64,000 nucleotides of DNA from the NCBI RefSeq assembly GCF_014873145.1, contig NZ_JADBEK010000001.1, positions 10,292,001 to 10,356,000 on the forward strand, given 5' to 3'. This document shows positions 53,234 to 62,535 of this stretch, piece after piece. Under the pieces are notes generated by a model. The model made no database searches and had not been told where the DNA came from. It was given only the letters and a program-made list of their open reading frames with translations. How positions within the stretch are numbered: position 1 is the stretch's first letter; each line of letters starts with the position of its first letter. Both the position numbers and the translations under genes were made by a program. Source of the DNA: Nonomuraea angiospora (lineage in GTDB: Bacteria; Actinomycetota; Actinomycetes; Streptosporangiales; Streptosporangiaceae).

Positions 53234-53863
53234 ATGAAACGCGAGATCATCGCCTGTGTCCTGCTGGCCGGCGCTCTGGGGGGTTGCGCCGGCGGCGGGA
53301 CGGGGAGCGCTCTCGACGCGCAGGCCACCGCGCACCTGCGCGAGGTGCTCAGCAAGGAGCCGCCGTTGCCCGACGGGTTCACGGCCCGGCCCGAGCAGGC
53401 GTGGCGGATGCCGTTCGCGCAGGCCGACAGCAACTGCAAGGCCGTGCTGGAGCCCGTCGGAGGGCTGGCGCCGCGGCAGGCGCTGACGGCCGAGGCCGCG
53501 GTCAGCTACCGCGGCGACGGGCTGGGGGAGCAGGCCGGGGTGGGGCTGGCCCGGTACGCGGACGGAGAGGCCGAGGAGCACCTCGACGCGCTGGCCGAGG
53601 CCCTGGAGTCGTGCCGGGAGGTACGCACGTCCTCCGGCACCGAGCTGCGCTCGCAGGAGCTCCCGGTCGAGAACGCGGCCGACGAGACCGTGGGCGCGCG
53701 GCTGAGCGGGCGCCTGAACGGCTATCCGTACGCGATGGACGTCGTGCTGTCACGGGTGGGCGACACGCTGGTCTCGGTCGTGCACACGGGCATGAACGAC
53801 GTGGACGCCGCCCGCACCAGCGAGGTGGTCGACGCGGTGATCTCCATGGCCGGGACCCACTGA
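53234..53863 (+). CDS. Putative lipoprotein (PknH-like sensor-type fold)
   Basis: 209 residues. Signal with lipobox (IIACVLLAGALGGCAGG) places it outside the membrane. Ribosome site AGGGGG 6 nt before the ATG at 53234. Two further cysteines (NCKAVLEP and LESCREV) are spaced like the disulfides in the extracellular PknH C-terminal/lipoprotein LprQ-type families, a guess. LSRVGDTLVSVVHTG and VVDAVISMA end the domain. No function is assigned. Inserted between the usual CNNM and cytidine deaminase-like genes. Confidence 0.7.
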   Translation: MKREIIACVLLAGALGGCAGGGTGSALDAQATAHLREVLSKEPPLPDGFTARPEQAWRMPFAQADSNCKAVLEPVGGLAPRQALTAEAAVSYRGDGLGEQAGVGLARYADGEAEEHLDALAEALESCREVRTSSGTELRSQELPVENAADETVGARLSGRLNGYPYAMDVVLSRVGDTLVSVVHTGMNDVDAARTSEVVDAVISMAGTH

Positions 53864-53944
53864 CCACCACCCTGCCCTCCTGCCAGGCCTGGTCGAGGCG
53901 GCGGCGGCGATCCGCTCGGCGGATTTCTCGTTAGCCTTGTTCCC

Positions 53945-54262
53945 GTGACACTCGATCCTGAAGACAGCAAGATCATCACTCTGGCCCGGGCCGCGAGGGC
54001 GCGTAACGAGTCCGCGGAGGGGGCCGCCGTACGCGACGAGACCGGCCGTACGTACTCGGCGACCGACGTGGCGCTGGACGCGCTCACGCTGTCGGCGGTG
54101 CAGGTGGCCGTGGCCATGGCGGTCTCCAGCGGCGCGCGGTCACTGGAGGCCGTGGCGCTGGTGAGCGAGGGCGCGCCGAGCGCCGCCGACGAGGCCGTGG
54201 CCGCGGAGCTGGGCGTCAAGGCGCTGCTCGTGGCCGGTCCCGACGGGAAACTGCGGGGCTGA
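53945..54262 (+). CDS. Cytidine deaminase-like protein lacking the catalytic motif
   Basis: 105 residues from a GTG at 53945, with TAGCCT 7 bp upstream (leaderless); a palindrome ATCCGC-TCG-GCGGAT sits at 53910-53924. GAAVRDETGRTYSATDVALDALTLSAVQVAVAMAVSSGA resembles the N-terminal cytidine deaminase fold. However, the zinc ligands HAE and PCxxC are absent, so it is probably not a deaminase. Such proteins stand before era in many actinobacteria and are often annotated as cytidine deaminase. Role unknown. Confidence 0.75.
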   Translation: MTLDPEDSKIITLARAARARNESAEGAAVRDETGRTYSATDVALDALTLSAVQVAVAMAVSSGARSLEAVALVSEGAPSAADEAVAAELGVKALLVAGPDGKLRG

Positions 54263-54264
54263 CC

Positions 54265-54747
54265 ATGCCGATGTCGCCATTTTTGGCGAAATTGCGGGAA
54301 AAGGTGGGCTCCGAGCTGCTCATGCTGCCGTCGGCGGCGGGCTTCGTGTTCGACGACGCCGGCAGGCTCCTGGCGGCCCGCCACGGTGACGGGGACCTCT
54401 GGGCGGCGCCCGGCGGCGGCATCGACCCGGACGAGCGGCCCGAGGACGCCGTCGTCAGGGAGCTGCGCGAGGAGCTCGGCGTCGACATCGACGTACGTGG
54501 CCTGATCGGCGTGTTCGGCGGCCCCGAGTTCCGCACCGTCTACCCGAACGGCCACCAGGTCGGCTACGTCATCGCCGCCTACGCCTGCGCGATCGCCCCC
54601 GATTCCGCCGCGCCGGAGCCGGACGGCGTCGAGATCACCGACTACCGATGGGTGACCGAGCGGGAGTTCTCGGAGCTGCCGACGACGCCCTGGACCCCCA
54701 TCGCCGCGCCTCAGGCATTCGCCTGGTGGCGTGCCCATGCCCGCTGA
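54265..54747 (+). CDS. Nudix hydrolase
   Basis: 160 residues. The Nudix box is complete: G51-x5-E57-x7-R65-E66-x-x-E69-E70-x-G72 in GGIDPDERPEDAVVRELREE. The ATG at 54265 is 2 bp after the previous stop. It would hydrolyse a nucleoside-diphosphate derivative. The C-terminal WVTEREFSELPTTPWT is typical of this small group. It ends 9 bp before era. Confidence 0.92.
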   Translation: MPMSPFLAKLREKVGSELLMLPSAAGFVFDDAGRLLAARHGDGDLWAAPGGGIDPDERPEDAVVRELREELGVDIDVRGLIGVFGGPEFRTVYPNGHQVGYVIAAYACAIAPDSAAPEPDGVEITDYRWVTEREFSELPTTPWTPIAAPQAFAWWRAHAR

Positions 54748-54756
54748 TAGGCCAGA

Positions 54757-55674
54757 ATGCAGAATGTGACTTCGCCAGACAACCATCGCGCCGGATTCGC
54801 CTGCTTCGTGGGGAGGCCGAACGTCGGCAAGTCCACGCTCATGAACGCCCTGGTCGGCAGCAAGGTGGCGATCACCTCGTCCAAGCCCCAGACGACCAGG
54901 CGCACCATCAGGGGCATCGTGCACCGGCCCGACGCCCAGCTCGTGATCGTCGACACCCCTGGCCTGCACCGGCCGCGCACGCTGCTCGGCGAGCGGCTCG
55001 ACAGCCTGGTGCTGTCCACGCTGACCGAGGTCGACGTGATCGGCTTCTGCGTGCCCGCCAACGAGCCGATCGGCAAGGGCGACCGCTTCATCGCCGACAA
55101 GCTCGCCGCGGTGAAGAAGACGCCCGTCGTGGCGGTCGTGACCAAGTGCGACCTGGCGTCCAAGGAGCAGATCGCGGAGCAGCTGCTGGCGGTCTCGCAG
55201 GTGGGGGAGTTCGCCGCGATCGTGCCGGTGTCGGGGCAGTCGGGCGAGCAGCTCGACGTGCTGGCCGACGTGCTGATCGAGCACCTGCCCGAGTCGCCGC
55301 CCCTCTACGAGGACGGCCGGCTCACCGACGAGCCCGAGCAGGTGCTGGTGGGCGAGCTGATCAGAGAGGCGGCGCTGGAGGGCGTACGCGACGAGCTGCC
55401 CCACTCGATCGCCGTGGTCGTCGACGAGATGATGCCCCGGGAGGGGCGTGACGACCTGCTGGACATCTACGCGCACCTGTTCGTGGAGCGGCCCTCGCAG
55501 AAGGCGATCGTCATCGGGCACAAGGGCGAGCGGCTGCGCGAGGTGGGCACCAAGGCCCGCAAGCAGATCGAGGCCCTGCTCGGCACCCGCGTCTACCTGG
55601 ACCTGCGGATCAGCGTGGCCAAGGACTGGCAGCGCGACCCCAAGCAGCTGCGGCGCCTGGGCTTCTACGACTGA
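54757..55674 (+). CDS. era: GTPase Era
   Basis: 305 residues. G1 GRPNVGKS (19-26), switch SSKPQTTRRTIRG, G3 DTPGLHRPR, G4 TKCD, and the C-terminal KH domain with the HKGERLREVGTKARKQIE motif. It binds 16S rRNA near the anti-Shine-Dalgarno in 30S maturation. Conserved position after the deaminase-like gene. recO, usual downstream of it in actinobacteria, is not here. Confidence 0.96.
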   Translation: MQNVTSPDNHRAGFACFVGRPNVGKSTLMNALVGSKVAITSSKPQTTRRTIRGIVHRPDAQLVIVDTPGLHRPRTLLGERLDSLVLSTLTEVDVIGFCVPANEPIGKGDRFIADKLAAVKKTPVVAVVTKCDLASKEQIAEQLLAVSQVGEFAAIVPVSGQSGEQLDVLADVLIEHLPESPPLYEDGRLTDEPEQVLVGELIREAALEGVRDELPHSIAVVVDEMMPREGRDDLLDIYAHLFVERPSQKAIVIGHKGERLREVGTKARKQIEALLGTRVYLDLRISVAKDWQRDPKQLRRLGFYD

Positions 55675-55693
55675 TCCGCTCAGGGCGGCGGGT

Positions 55694-55771
55694 CAGCGCC
55701 AGGACGGCCGGCACGACGACCGCTGATCAGCGGCGGCGGACCAGCGCCAGGACCGACAGCACGACGACCGC
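55694..55771. repeat. 30-bp duplication at the end of the four-TM gene
   Basis: CAGCGCCAGGACGG...GACGACCGC (55694-55723) repeats at 55742-55771 (offset 48 bp, three mismatches). The second copy is the 3' coding end of the four-TM gene; the first lies in the 52-bp gap to era. It is a local duplication. Confidence 0.75.
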
Positions 55772-56197
55772 CACCGCGCAGCCCATGGCCGCGAACCAGC
55801 CGAACTTGATCACCGGCCCGACCGACAGCACCTGCCCCAGGTCGAAGGAGAGCCGGTCGCGGACGCCGCTCCCGTCGGTCATGAAGAGCACCAGCACCGC
55901 CACCGCCGCCACCCCCGGGACGGCGGCCAGGGCGGCGATCCCGGGGCGGGTGAGCAGCCCGGCGACGCCGCAGCACAGCGCGGCCAGGCCCGCCACCAGC
56001 GTGTAGACGCCGAACGTGTCGTCGATGCCGCGGATGTCGTTGACCAGCCCGCCGCCGATCAGCTCGCTGCGCACCTCGAGCCCGGCCCACGGGAGGACGG
56101 CACAGAACACCAGCAGCGCTCCGGCCACCACGACGGCCAGGGCGTAGCCGCGGCGGGCCGCCGGTTTGGCGGGGGCGGGCTGGAGGTAATCGGCCAC
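55727..56197 (-). CDS. Four-helix membrane protein of unknown function
   Basis: 156 residues from a GTG at 56197. TACAGT 6 nt upstream gives a leaderless start; a longer frame to 56260 is less likely. It has four helices (YALAVVVAGALLVFCAVLPWAGL, VYTLVAGLAALCCGVAGLLT, IAALAAVPGVAAVAVLVLFM, FGWFAAMGCAVAVVVLSVLAL) with a loop of about 30 residues after the first (LEVRSELIGGGLVNDIRGIDD). Function unknown. It converges on era, with a 52-bp gap between the stops. Confidence 0.75.
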   Translation of the reverse strand: MADYLQPAPAKPAARRGYALAVVVAGALLVFCAVLPWAGLEVRSELIGGGLVNDIRGIDDTFGVYTLVAGLAALCCGVAGLLTRPGIAALAAVPGVAAVAVLVLFMTDGSGVRDRLSFDLGQVLSVGPVIKFGWFAAMGCAVAVVVLSVLALVRRR

Positions 56198-56515
56198 ACG
56201 ATCACTGTAAGCCGGACCCGCGTCTCCCACCACCGTACGCAACGGGGTCGTCACCATCACCCCGGGCGTGCCGGGCGAGGGGGAAGTGGCACGGCCACCC
56301 CGTCATCGCCCAGGCCCCGACGACCAACGGCGGCGCCCGATAGCGACGGCCGGCGGACGGCGGTCGACGGCGGGCGGCGATGGATGGTGACGGGTGGCGG
56401 TCGGCGACGTCCGACGGTCGCGGTGGCGTGGCGCTCGGCGGCGGCCGGGCGGCGTTGGCGGCATCCGTGCCAGCTATCCCTCCCTCGCTCTAATAGGTCC
56501 GCCAGGAGAGGGCGG
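56198..56515. other. Spacer without a supported gene
   Basis: About 320 bp between the four-TM gene start and the ureD stop. It is rich in CGGCGG/CGACGG, and its frames do not look coding. It carries the upstream promoter of the four-TM gene and, near 56500, a GCC...GGGCGGT imperfect hairpin that may end the urease operon. Confidence 0.5.
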
Positions 56516-57262
56516 TCAGGGCGCCGGAGCGAGGGTGGTGCGTTCGCCCCATTCGAGGCGGGAGCGGAGCTGGACGGCGTCCGCGGCCAGGGCGGACACG
56601 AGCGTGCCCGGACCCGCCAGGGGCAGGACGGCGACGCCTTCGGCCACCACGGGCTCCTTGGCGGACGTCGTGAGGAACGTGGTGCCGACGCAGCGGGCAG
56701 AGCCGTAGACGGCAGGGGAGGTGTCCACGGCGGGGTCGCCCACGGTGAACTCCTGCCGGAGCACCGGCCGGCCGTCGCACGTCGCGTCGAAGCGGGCGTG
56801 ACAGCGCCCCGAGACCTCGCCGTGGCGCCCGAAGACGATCTCCTCGCGCCACAGCACCTCGGCGTCCGCCGCCAGCTCGAGGCGTACCAGGAGCCGGTGC
56901 TCGCACCCGGCGGCGAGCACCGTGGGCTCCGGGGTGAAGCGGAGTGTGGCGCCCGCCCCCACCCGGGCCGTGACCAGCATCTCGGACGCGCCGTCCCCCG
57001 GCAGGACCAGGGTGCTGGCGACCGAGCCCAGCTCCAGGGTGGTACGCGGGGCGACGTCCAGGTCCAGGCAGAGCCGGTCGCCGCCGAGCGGGCCCGCCGC
57101 CGTGGAGATGAGATGCACGGTGTACGGCCCCGTCTGGCGCAGCGTCAGCGGGGGCGCCGAGGCGAGCCGGCGGATGAGGGTCCGGCCATCCGGGGACGAG
57201 GCCGTCGCGACGGCGGCGCTCGCCCTCATCCCGCGGCGGCCGGGCCGGGCGCTGGCGGGCAT
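56516..57262 (-). CDS. ureD: Urease accessory protein UreD (UreH)
   Basis: 248 residues. LTLRQTGPYTVHLISTAAGPLGGDRL, EPTVLAAGCEHRLLVRLELAADAEVLWREEIVFGRHGE and a C-terminal LPLAGPGTLVSALAADA pattern match UreD. It acts with UreF and UreG to load nickel into urease. The ATG forms a TGATG overlap with the ureG stop. It is shorter than the usual 270-280 residues, mainly at the N-terminus. Confidence 0.88.
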   Translation of the reverse strand: MPASARPGRRGMRASAAVATASSPDGRTLIRRLASAPPLTLRQTGPYTVHLISTAAGPLGGDRLCLDLDVAPRTTLELGSVASTLVLPGDGASEMLVTARVGAGATLRFTPEPTVLAAGCEHRLLVRLELAADAEVLWREEIVFGRHGEVSGRCHARFDATCDGRPVLRQEFTVGDPAVDTSPAVYGSARCVGTTFLTTSAKEPVVAEGVAVLPLAGPGTLVSALAADAVQLRSRLEWGERTTLAPAP

Positions 57263-57936
57263 CAGGAGACGGGTGCCGCGTGGGCGTGGGACCAGGCCGT
57301 CACCTGCTCGGACACCCAGGCGGCGACCGTGGCGGCGGTGGGCTCCTGCCTGATCGAGGTGAACAGCACCGGCCTGTCACCGCGTACGGCCGCCGCGTCG
57401 CGGTCCATCACGCCCAGGTCGGCGCCCACCATCGGGGCCAGGTCCGTCTTGTTGACGACCAGCAGGTCCGCCGTCGTCACCCCCGGACCGCCCTTGCGCG
57501 GCACCTTGTCGCCGCCCGACACGTCCAGGACGAAGATCTGCCTGTCCGCCAGCCCCCGGCTGAACGTGGCCGTCAGGTTGTCGCCGCCGCTCTCCACGAT
57601 CACCAGGTCCAGCGGGCCGAAGCGGTGTTCCAGGGTCTCCACGGCGTCGAGGTTCGCGGCGATGTCGTCGCGGATGGCGGTGTGGGGGCAGCAACCGGTC
57701 TCGACGGCGAGGATGCGCTCGGGGTCGAGCACGCCCGCCCGGCGCAGGAAGTCGGCGTCCTCGGTGGTGTAGATGTCGTTCGTCACCACCCCTAGGGACA
57801 GTGACGGGCCCAGCGTCCTGCACAGCGCGGCCACCAGGGCCGTCTTGCCGCTCCCTACCGGGCCGCCCACCCCGAGCCGCAGCGCCCGGCCGCGGCCGTC
57901 GGGGGCGTGGTGGTGGTCGTCGTGATTGGCACCCAT
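57262..57936 (-). CDS. ureG: Urease accessory GTPase UreG
   Basis: 224 residues. P-loop GGPVGSGKT (24-32), [13 protein letters not shown], the CPH motif in [18 protein letters not shown] and NKTDLAP. The His-rich start [12 protein letters not shown] is like that of UreE or some UreG and may bind nickel. No ureE gene is in the cluster, which makes this tail noteworthy. ATG at 57936 behind AAGGAAGGAA. Confidence 0.94.
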   Translation of the reverse strand: MGANHDDHHHAPDGRGRALRLGVGGPVGSGKTALVAALCRTLGPSLSLGVVTNDIYTTEDADFLRRAGVLDPERILAVETGCCPHTAIRDDIAANLDAVETLEHRFGPLDLVIVESGGDNLTATFSRGLADRQIFVLDVSGGDKVPRKGGPGVTTADLLVVNKTDLAPMVGADLGVMDRDAAAVRGDRPVLFTSIRQEPTAATVAAWVSEQVTAWSHAHAAPVS

Positions 57937-57952
57937 GTCTGGGGTTCCTTCC

Positions 57953-58813
57953 TTAGGAGACGAACAACCTGACCTCGGCGCGAGCGTGCTGCTCGGCCAG
58001 GAGGTCAAGGGCTGGGGACGAGTACGCGGGCAGCGCCGCCAACCAGGGGAGCGGGTCCGCGGGGTCCGAGGGATGGAGCGTGAGGCCGGGGTGGGCGGTG
58101 GAGGCGGGATTCGCCGCGGTGGAGCGGGCGTTCGTCACGGTGAGGTGGGCGGTGGAGCGGGCGTTCGTCACGGTGAGGTGGGCTTCGGTGGCTATGGCCG
58201 TGAGGTCGGGGGTGAGGTCGGCCAGGAGCCCGTGCACGGCCACCGGGTCGAGGCCCAGGAGCCGCACCGCCGCCGTGGCCGGGCCGCTGATCGCGTGGTA
58301 CGCCGCCGCCATGGCCGCCTCCTCGGCCGTGGCGCCCGCCGCATGTGCCACCGCACCGAGGGCGATCGGGTGATGGGGGCTCGGTACGGCCCGCGCCAGC
58401 TCCTCCAGCACCGGAGACGGCCACACGCGGCGGGCGACCCTGACGAGGAGCCTGCCCTGGGTCCTGGACGCCTCCCGCTGGGCGGGGGCGGCGGTCCTGG
58501 CATCGACCTCGGCGTCGAGCAGCACCCACGGCGACCCTGGCGTTGGGCCGTTGGGCGCTGGGGAGGTGGATGGTGACGTGACTGGCGATGCGGTGACCGG
58601 TGGGGACGCGGTGGTGGTGGCCTGGGTGTGGGCGGCGGCTGTGAGGGTGGCGGCGAGGGCGCCGGTGGTGTGGAGGCGGCCCCGCAGGAAGCGGGCCAGT
58701 GACGGCACGTCGGAGACCGCCCCCGACGTGATGGCCTGTTCGGTGCCGCCCGAGTGGGCGTGGCCGCCGGCCGGGAGGCGGGAGTCGGCGAGGAGGAGCA
58801 GCGCTGGGTTCAT
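57953..58813 (-). CDS. ureF: Urease accessory protein UreF with insertions
   Basis: 286 residues against the usual 210-230. The UreF core is clear ([85 protein letters not shown]). Insertions are a Thr/Pro/Ser-rich segment (residues about 68-93) and, near 210-245, the tandem [11 protein letters not shown] repeat. These sit in loops, so function may be kept. It starts 4 bp after the ureC stop. It acts as part of the UreDFG complex. Confidence 0.88.
   Translation of the reverse strand: MNPALLLLADSRLPAGGHAHSGGTEQAITSGAVSDVPSLARFLRGRLHTTGALAATLTAAAHTQATTTASPPVTASPVTSPSTSPAPNGPTPGSPWVLLDAEVDARTAAPAQREASRTQGRLLVRVARRVWPSPVLEELARAVPSPHHPIALGAVAHAAGATAEEAAMAAAYHAISGPATAAVRLLGLDPVAVHGLLADLTPDLTAIATEAHLTVTNARSTAHLTVTNARSTAANPASTAHPGLTLHPSDPADPLPWLAALPAYSSPALDLLAEQHARAEVRLFVS
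58118..58183. repeat. Perfect 33-bp tandem duplication in ureF
   Basis: 58118-58150 equals 58151-58183 exactly. The unit is 11 codons, so the frame is kept and UreF gains a second [11 protein letters not shown]. The identity implies a recent slippage event. Confidence 0.9.
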
Positions 58814-58817
58814 GGCG

Positions 58818-60524
58818 TCAGAAGAGGAAGTAGCGCTGGGCCATGGGAAGGCGGGTGGCGGGGGCCGGTTCGACGAGGTCGCCGTCGATGCGGACCTCGA
58901 ACGTGTCGGGCGCCACCTCGATCCGGGGCATGGCGTCGTTGAGCGGCATCGAGGACTTGCTGCGCCGCCGTACGTCCGCCACCGGAGCCAGGCGGCGGCG
59001 TACGGACAGCCGGTCCGCGAGCCCGGACTCCAGGGCCGCCGGCGCGACGAAGTGGAGCGAGGTGGCGGCGGCGGTCACCGGTGAGGCGCCGAACATGGGA
59101 CGGGGCAGCACCGGCTGCGGCGTCGGGATGGAGGCGTTGGCGTCGCCCATCTGCGCCCAGGCGACCACGCCGCCCTTGAGCACGAGGTCGGGCTTGACCC
59201 CGAAGAACGCCGGGTCCCAGAGGACGAGGTCGGCGAGCTTGCCGCGTTCGACGGAGCCGATCTCGCCGTCCAGCCCGTGGGCGATAGCAGGACAAATCGT
59301 ATATTTCGCGATGTAGCGGCGGGCTCGCAGGTTGTCCGCGGGACCACCGAGCGACCCCCGGCGGCCCTTCATGACGTGAGCCGTCTGCCACGTACGGATG
59401 ATCGTCTCCCCGATCCGCCCCATCGCCTGCGAGTCCGAGCCGATCATCGAGATCGCCCCCAGATCGTGCAGCACGTCCTCGGCGGCCATCGTCGCCGGCC
59501 TGATGCGCGACTCGGCGAACGCCAGGTCCTCCGGGATCGACGGGTTGAGGTGATGGCACACCATGAGCATGTCGAGGTGCTCGTCCAGCGTGTTGACGGT
59601 GTGCGGCCGGGTGGGGTTGGTGGAGGAGGGCAGGACGTTGGGGTAGCCGGCGACGCGGATGATGTCGGGGGCGTGCCCGCCGCCCGCCCCTTCGGTGTGG
59701 TACGCGTGGATCATCCGATCCCCGATGGCCTTCAGCGTCGACTCCACGAACCCCGCCTCGTTCAGTGTGTCCGTGTGCAGCGTCACCTGCACCCCCGACG
59801 CGTCCGCCACGCTCAGGCAGGCGTCGATGGCGGCCGGCGTCGAGCCCCAGTCCTCGTGCAGCTTGAAGCCGGAGGCCCCGGCCTCGAGCTGCTCCACCAG
59901 GCCGTCGGCGGAGACCGTGTTGCCCTTGCCGAGCAGCGCGAAGTTCAGCGGGTAGGCGTCCAGCGACTCCAGCATCCGGCCCAGGTACCAGGTCCCGGTG
60001 ACGGTCGTCGCCTTGGTGCCCTCGACGGGCCCGGTGCCGCCGCCGACGATCGTGGTGACCCCGGACGCGATCGCCTCGTCGAGGACCTGCGGGCAGATCA
60101 GGTGGACGTGCGAGTCGACGCCCCCGGCGGTGAGGATCTTGCCGTTGCCCGCGAGCACCTCCGTGGACGGCCCGATGACCAGGTCGACGCCGTCCATCGT
60201 GTCGGGGTTGCCGGCCTTGCCGATGGCGTAGATGCGGCCGTCGCGGATGCCGACGTCGGCCTTGACCACGCCCCAGTGGTCGAGGATCACCGCGCCCGTG
60301 ATGACCAGGTCGGCCGCGCCCTGCGCCCGGGTGGTCCGCGCCTGCCCCATGGACTCGCGGATGACCTTGCCGCCGCCGAACACCGCCTCGTCGCCCGGCC
60401 CGGCGGGCCCGATCGACAGGTCCTCGGTGACCTCGATGAACAGGTCGGTGTCGGCCAGCCGGATCTGGTCGCCGACCGTGGGGCCGTAGAGCGCCGCGTA
60501 CCGGGCGCGCGAGATCTCAGTCAT
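58818..60524 (-). CDS. ureC: Urease subunit alpha
   Basis: 568 residues. The active site is complete: H139 and H141, carbamylated K221 in [10 protein letters not shown]249, H275, D363 in GSDSQAMGR, and the flap C322-H323 in [10 protein letters not shown]. It hydrolyses urea to ammonia and carbamate with two nickel ions in the (UreABC)3 complex. The ATG at 60524 overlaps the ureB stop by 8 bp. Confidence 0.97.
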   Translation of the reverse strand: MTEISRARYAALYGPTVGDQIRLADTDLFIEVTEDLSIGPAGPGDEAVFGGGKVIRESMGQARTTRAQGAADLVITGAVILDHWGVVKADVGIRDGRIYAIGKAGNPDTMDGVDLVIGPSTEVLAGNGKILTAGGVDSHVHLICPQVLDEAIASGVTTIVGGGTGPVEGTKATTVTGTWYLGRMLESLDAYPLNFALLGKGNTVSADGLVEQLEAGASGFKLHEDWGSTPAAIDACLSVADASGVQVTLHTDTLNEAGFVESTLKAIGDRMIHAYHTEGAGGGHAPDIIRVAGYPNVLPSSTNPTRPHTVNTLDEHLDMLMVCHHLNPSIPEDLAFAESRIRPATMAAEDVLHDLGAISMIGSDSQAMGRIGETIIRTWQTAHVMKGRRGSLGGPADNLRARRYIAKYTICPAIAHGLDGEIGSVERGKLADLVLWDPAFFGVKPDLVLKGGVVAWAQMGDANASIPTPQPVLPRPMFGASPVTAAATSLHFVAPAALESGLADRLSVRRRLAPVADVRRRSKSSMPLNDAMPRIEVAPDTFEVRIDGDLVEPAPATRLPMAQRYFLF

Positions 60525-60828
60525 CGAGCGGCCCCGCCCACTCCGGCCGCAGCCCGGGCACGACCCGGTTGCCCGCCAGCGGCACGAGCGTCACGTCGCG
60601 CTCGACGCCCGGTTCGAACCTGATCGCCGTCCCCGCCGGCACGTCCAGCCGCATGCCCCAGGCCGCCTTCCTGTCGAACTCCAGCCCCGGGTTGGCGGCC
60701 GCGAAGTGGTAGTGCGAGCCCACCTGCACCGGCCGGTCCGCCGTGTTCACCACCCGCAGCGTGCGGCGCTCGCGCCCGGGGTTGAGGGTGTGGGCGCCCT
60801 CGGGGTGCACGTACTCGCCCGGGATCAC
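60517..60828 (-). CDS. ureB: Urease subunit beta
   Basis: 103 residues from a GTG at 60828 overlapping the ureA stop as [56 protein letters not shown] is the UreB pattern, and the HYHF segment is characteristic. It is a separate gene, not fused to alpha or gamma. Confidence 0.95.
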   Translation of the reverse strand: MIPGEYVHPEGAHTLNPGRERRTLRVVNTADRPVQVGSHYHFAAANPGLEFDRKAAWGMRLDVPAGTAIRFEPGVERDVTLVPLAGNRVVPGLRPEWAGPLDD

Positions 60829-61127
60829 GGGATGGGCCTGTGTACGGTGACCAGCTTCGTGCCGTCGGGGAAGGTCGCCTCGATCTGCACGCTCTCCAGC
60901 ATCTCCGGCACGCCTTCCATGACGTCGGCCCGGCCGAGCACCGACCGGCCGGCCTCCATGAGGTCGGCCACGGGGCGCCCGTCCCTGGCCCCCTCCATGA
61001 GGAACGACGCGATGATGGCGGTAGCCTCGGGGTGGTTCAGGCGCAGGCCCCTGGCCTGCCGCTCGCGCGCCACCCCGGCGGCGACGTGGATGAGCAGCCG
61101 TTCCTGCTCGTGTGAGGTAAGCCGCAT
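60825..61127 (-). CDS. ureA: Urease subunit gamma
   Basis: 100 residues from the ATG at 61127 ([20 protein letters not shown]); a longer frame to 61226 is not homologous. [22 protein letters not shown] and [24 protein letters not shown] complete the subunit. First gene of the ureABCFGD operon. It is divergent from urtA across 200 bp. Confidence 0.95.
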   Translation of the reverse strand: MRLTSHEQERLLIHVAAGVARERQARGLRLNHPEATAIIASFLMEGARDGRPVADLMEAGRSVLGRADVMEGVPEMLESVQIEATFPDGTKLVTVHRPIP

Positions 61128-61226
61128 GGCCGGACCATAGGAACCGGCGGTTTCGTGGCTGTTGCCGGGGCATGTCGTGTTGGTTTCGCGCTGTGAGTGA
61201 ACCCCCTTATTTCGGATTAAGTGCAT

Positions 61227-61254
61227 TTGTGAATTTTTGGCAATTGCCTATTAA
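61227..61254 (+). promoter_or_regulatory. Probable urtA promoter with a central palindrome
   Basis: TTGTGA (61227-61232), 16-bp spacer, TATTAA (61249-61254) in the most AT-rich stretch of the window. GGCAATTGCC (61239-61248), a perfect palindrome, occupies the spacer against the -10, a good place for a repressor. I could not find a convincing GlnR box. Confidence 0.55.
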
Positions 61255-61326
61255 CAAACGGGATCTTCGCGAGAAATGTCCTGGAGTCACCTTTCTGGCA
61301 GTACCGGTCGGCAGGAAGGAACGGCT

Positions 61327-62535
61327 GTGCGCATCTCCCGTCCGATTGTCTCCGCCACCTTGGTGTTAGCTCTCGCGGCCTGCGGTGCCGACGCCAAGCC
61401 CGCCGCCGACTCCAAGGAGATCAAGGTGGGCCTCCTCCACTCGCTCAGCGGCACGATGGCGATCAGCGAGGTCACCGTCCGCGACGCCGAACTGCTGGCC
61501 ATCGAAGAGATCAACAAGGCCGGCGGCGTGCTCGGCAAGCAGATCGTCCCCGTGGTGGAGGACGGCGCCTCCGACTGGCCCACGTTCGCGGAGAAGGCCA
61601 CCAAGCTGATCAGGCAGGACAAGGTCGCCACCGTCTTCGGCGGCTGGACCTCGGCCAGCAGGAAGGCCATGCTGCCGGTCTTCGAGCGCAACAAGGCCCT
61701 GCTCTGGTATCCGGTGCAGTACGAGGGGCTGGAGAGCTCCCCGTACATCTTCTACACGGGCGCCACCACCAACCAGCAGATCATCCCCGGCCTCGACTAC
61801 CTGAAGGAGCAGGGCAAGAAGAAGCTGTTCCTGGTGGGCAGCGACTACGTCTTCCCGCGGACCGCGAACAAGATCATCAAGGCGTACGCGGCGGCGAACG
61901 GGATGGAGATCCTCGGCGAGGAGTACACGCCGCTCGGTCACACCGAATACTCCACGCTGGTCAACAAGGTCCTGCAGGCCAAGCCGGACGCCGTCTTCAA
62001 CACCCTGAACGGCGACAGCAACGTGGCCTTCTTCAAGCAGCTCAAGAGCGCGGGCTCGTCCGCCGACAGCATGCCGGTGCTGTCGGTGAGCATCGCCGAG
62101 GAGGAGGTCACCGGCATCGGCGTGGACAACATCGCAGGCCAGCCGGTCGCCTGGAACTACTACCAGACCACCGACACCCCGGCCAACGACGCGTTCGTCA
62201 AGGCGTACAAGGCCAAGTACGGGCAGAACAAGGTCACCTCCGACCCCATGGAAGCCGGCTACAACGCGGTCTACCTGTGGGCCGAGGCGGTCAAGAAGGC
62301 GGGCAGCACCGAGGTCGAGGCGGTCAAGAAGGCCGCGCCCGGCATCTCGCTCGAACGCCCCGAGGGCCTGGTCACCATCGACGGCGAGAACCAGCACATG
62401 TACAAGACCGCCCGCATCGGCATCATCCAGCCCGACGGCCTGATCAAGCAGGTGTGGGACTCCGGCAAGCCGATCAAGCCGGACCCGTACCTCAAGGGCT
62501 ACTCCTGGGCCTCCGGCCTGGCGGCGGGACAGTGA
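61327..62535 (+). CDS. urtA: Urea ABC transporter substrate-binding protein UrtA
   Basis: 402 residues from a GTG at 61327 behind AAGGAA. Lipobox in LVLALAACG (Cys19), so the protein is anchored outside. [41 protein letters not shown] and the urea-family features [26 protein letters not shown] and FVLD-like regions are those of UrtA (branched-chain amino acid-like fold). It faces the urease operon divergently, as expected for urea uptake. Confidence 0.94.
   Translation: MRISRPIVSATLVLALAACGADAKPAADSKEIKVGLLHSLSGTMAISEVTVRDAELLAIEEINKAGGVLGKQIVPVVEDGASDWPTFAEKATKLIRQDKVATVFGGWTSASRKAMLPVFERNKALLWYPVQYEGLESSPYIFYTGATTNQQIIPGLDYLKEQGKKKLFLVGSDYVFPRTANKIIKAYAAANGMEILGEEYTPLGHTEYSTLVNKVLQAKPDAVFNTLNGDSNVAFFKQLKSAGSSADSMPVLSVSIAEEEVTGIGVDNIAGQPVAWNYYQTTDTPANDAFVKAYKAKYGQNKVTSDPMEAGYNAVYLWAEAVKKAGSTEVEAVKKAAPGISLERPEGLVTIDGENQHMYKTARIGIIQPDGLIKQVWDSGKPIKPDPYLKGYSWASGLAAGQ

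Noticed and set aside
60605..60625. tRNA T-arm-like GGTTCGAACC
   Set aside because: It lies inside ureB, in frame, and no cloverleaf can be drawn around it.
61128..61326. GlnR box in the urease/urt gap
   Set aside because: GAAAC occurs twice on the minus strand but 33 bp apart and without the GTnAC partners at the required 6-bp spacing.
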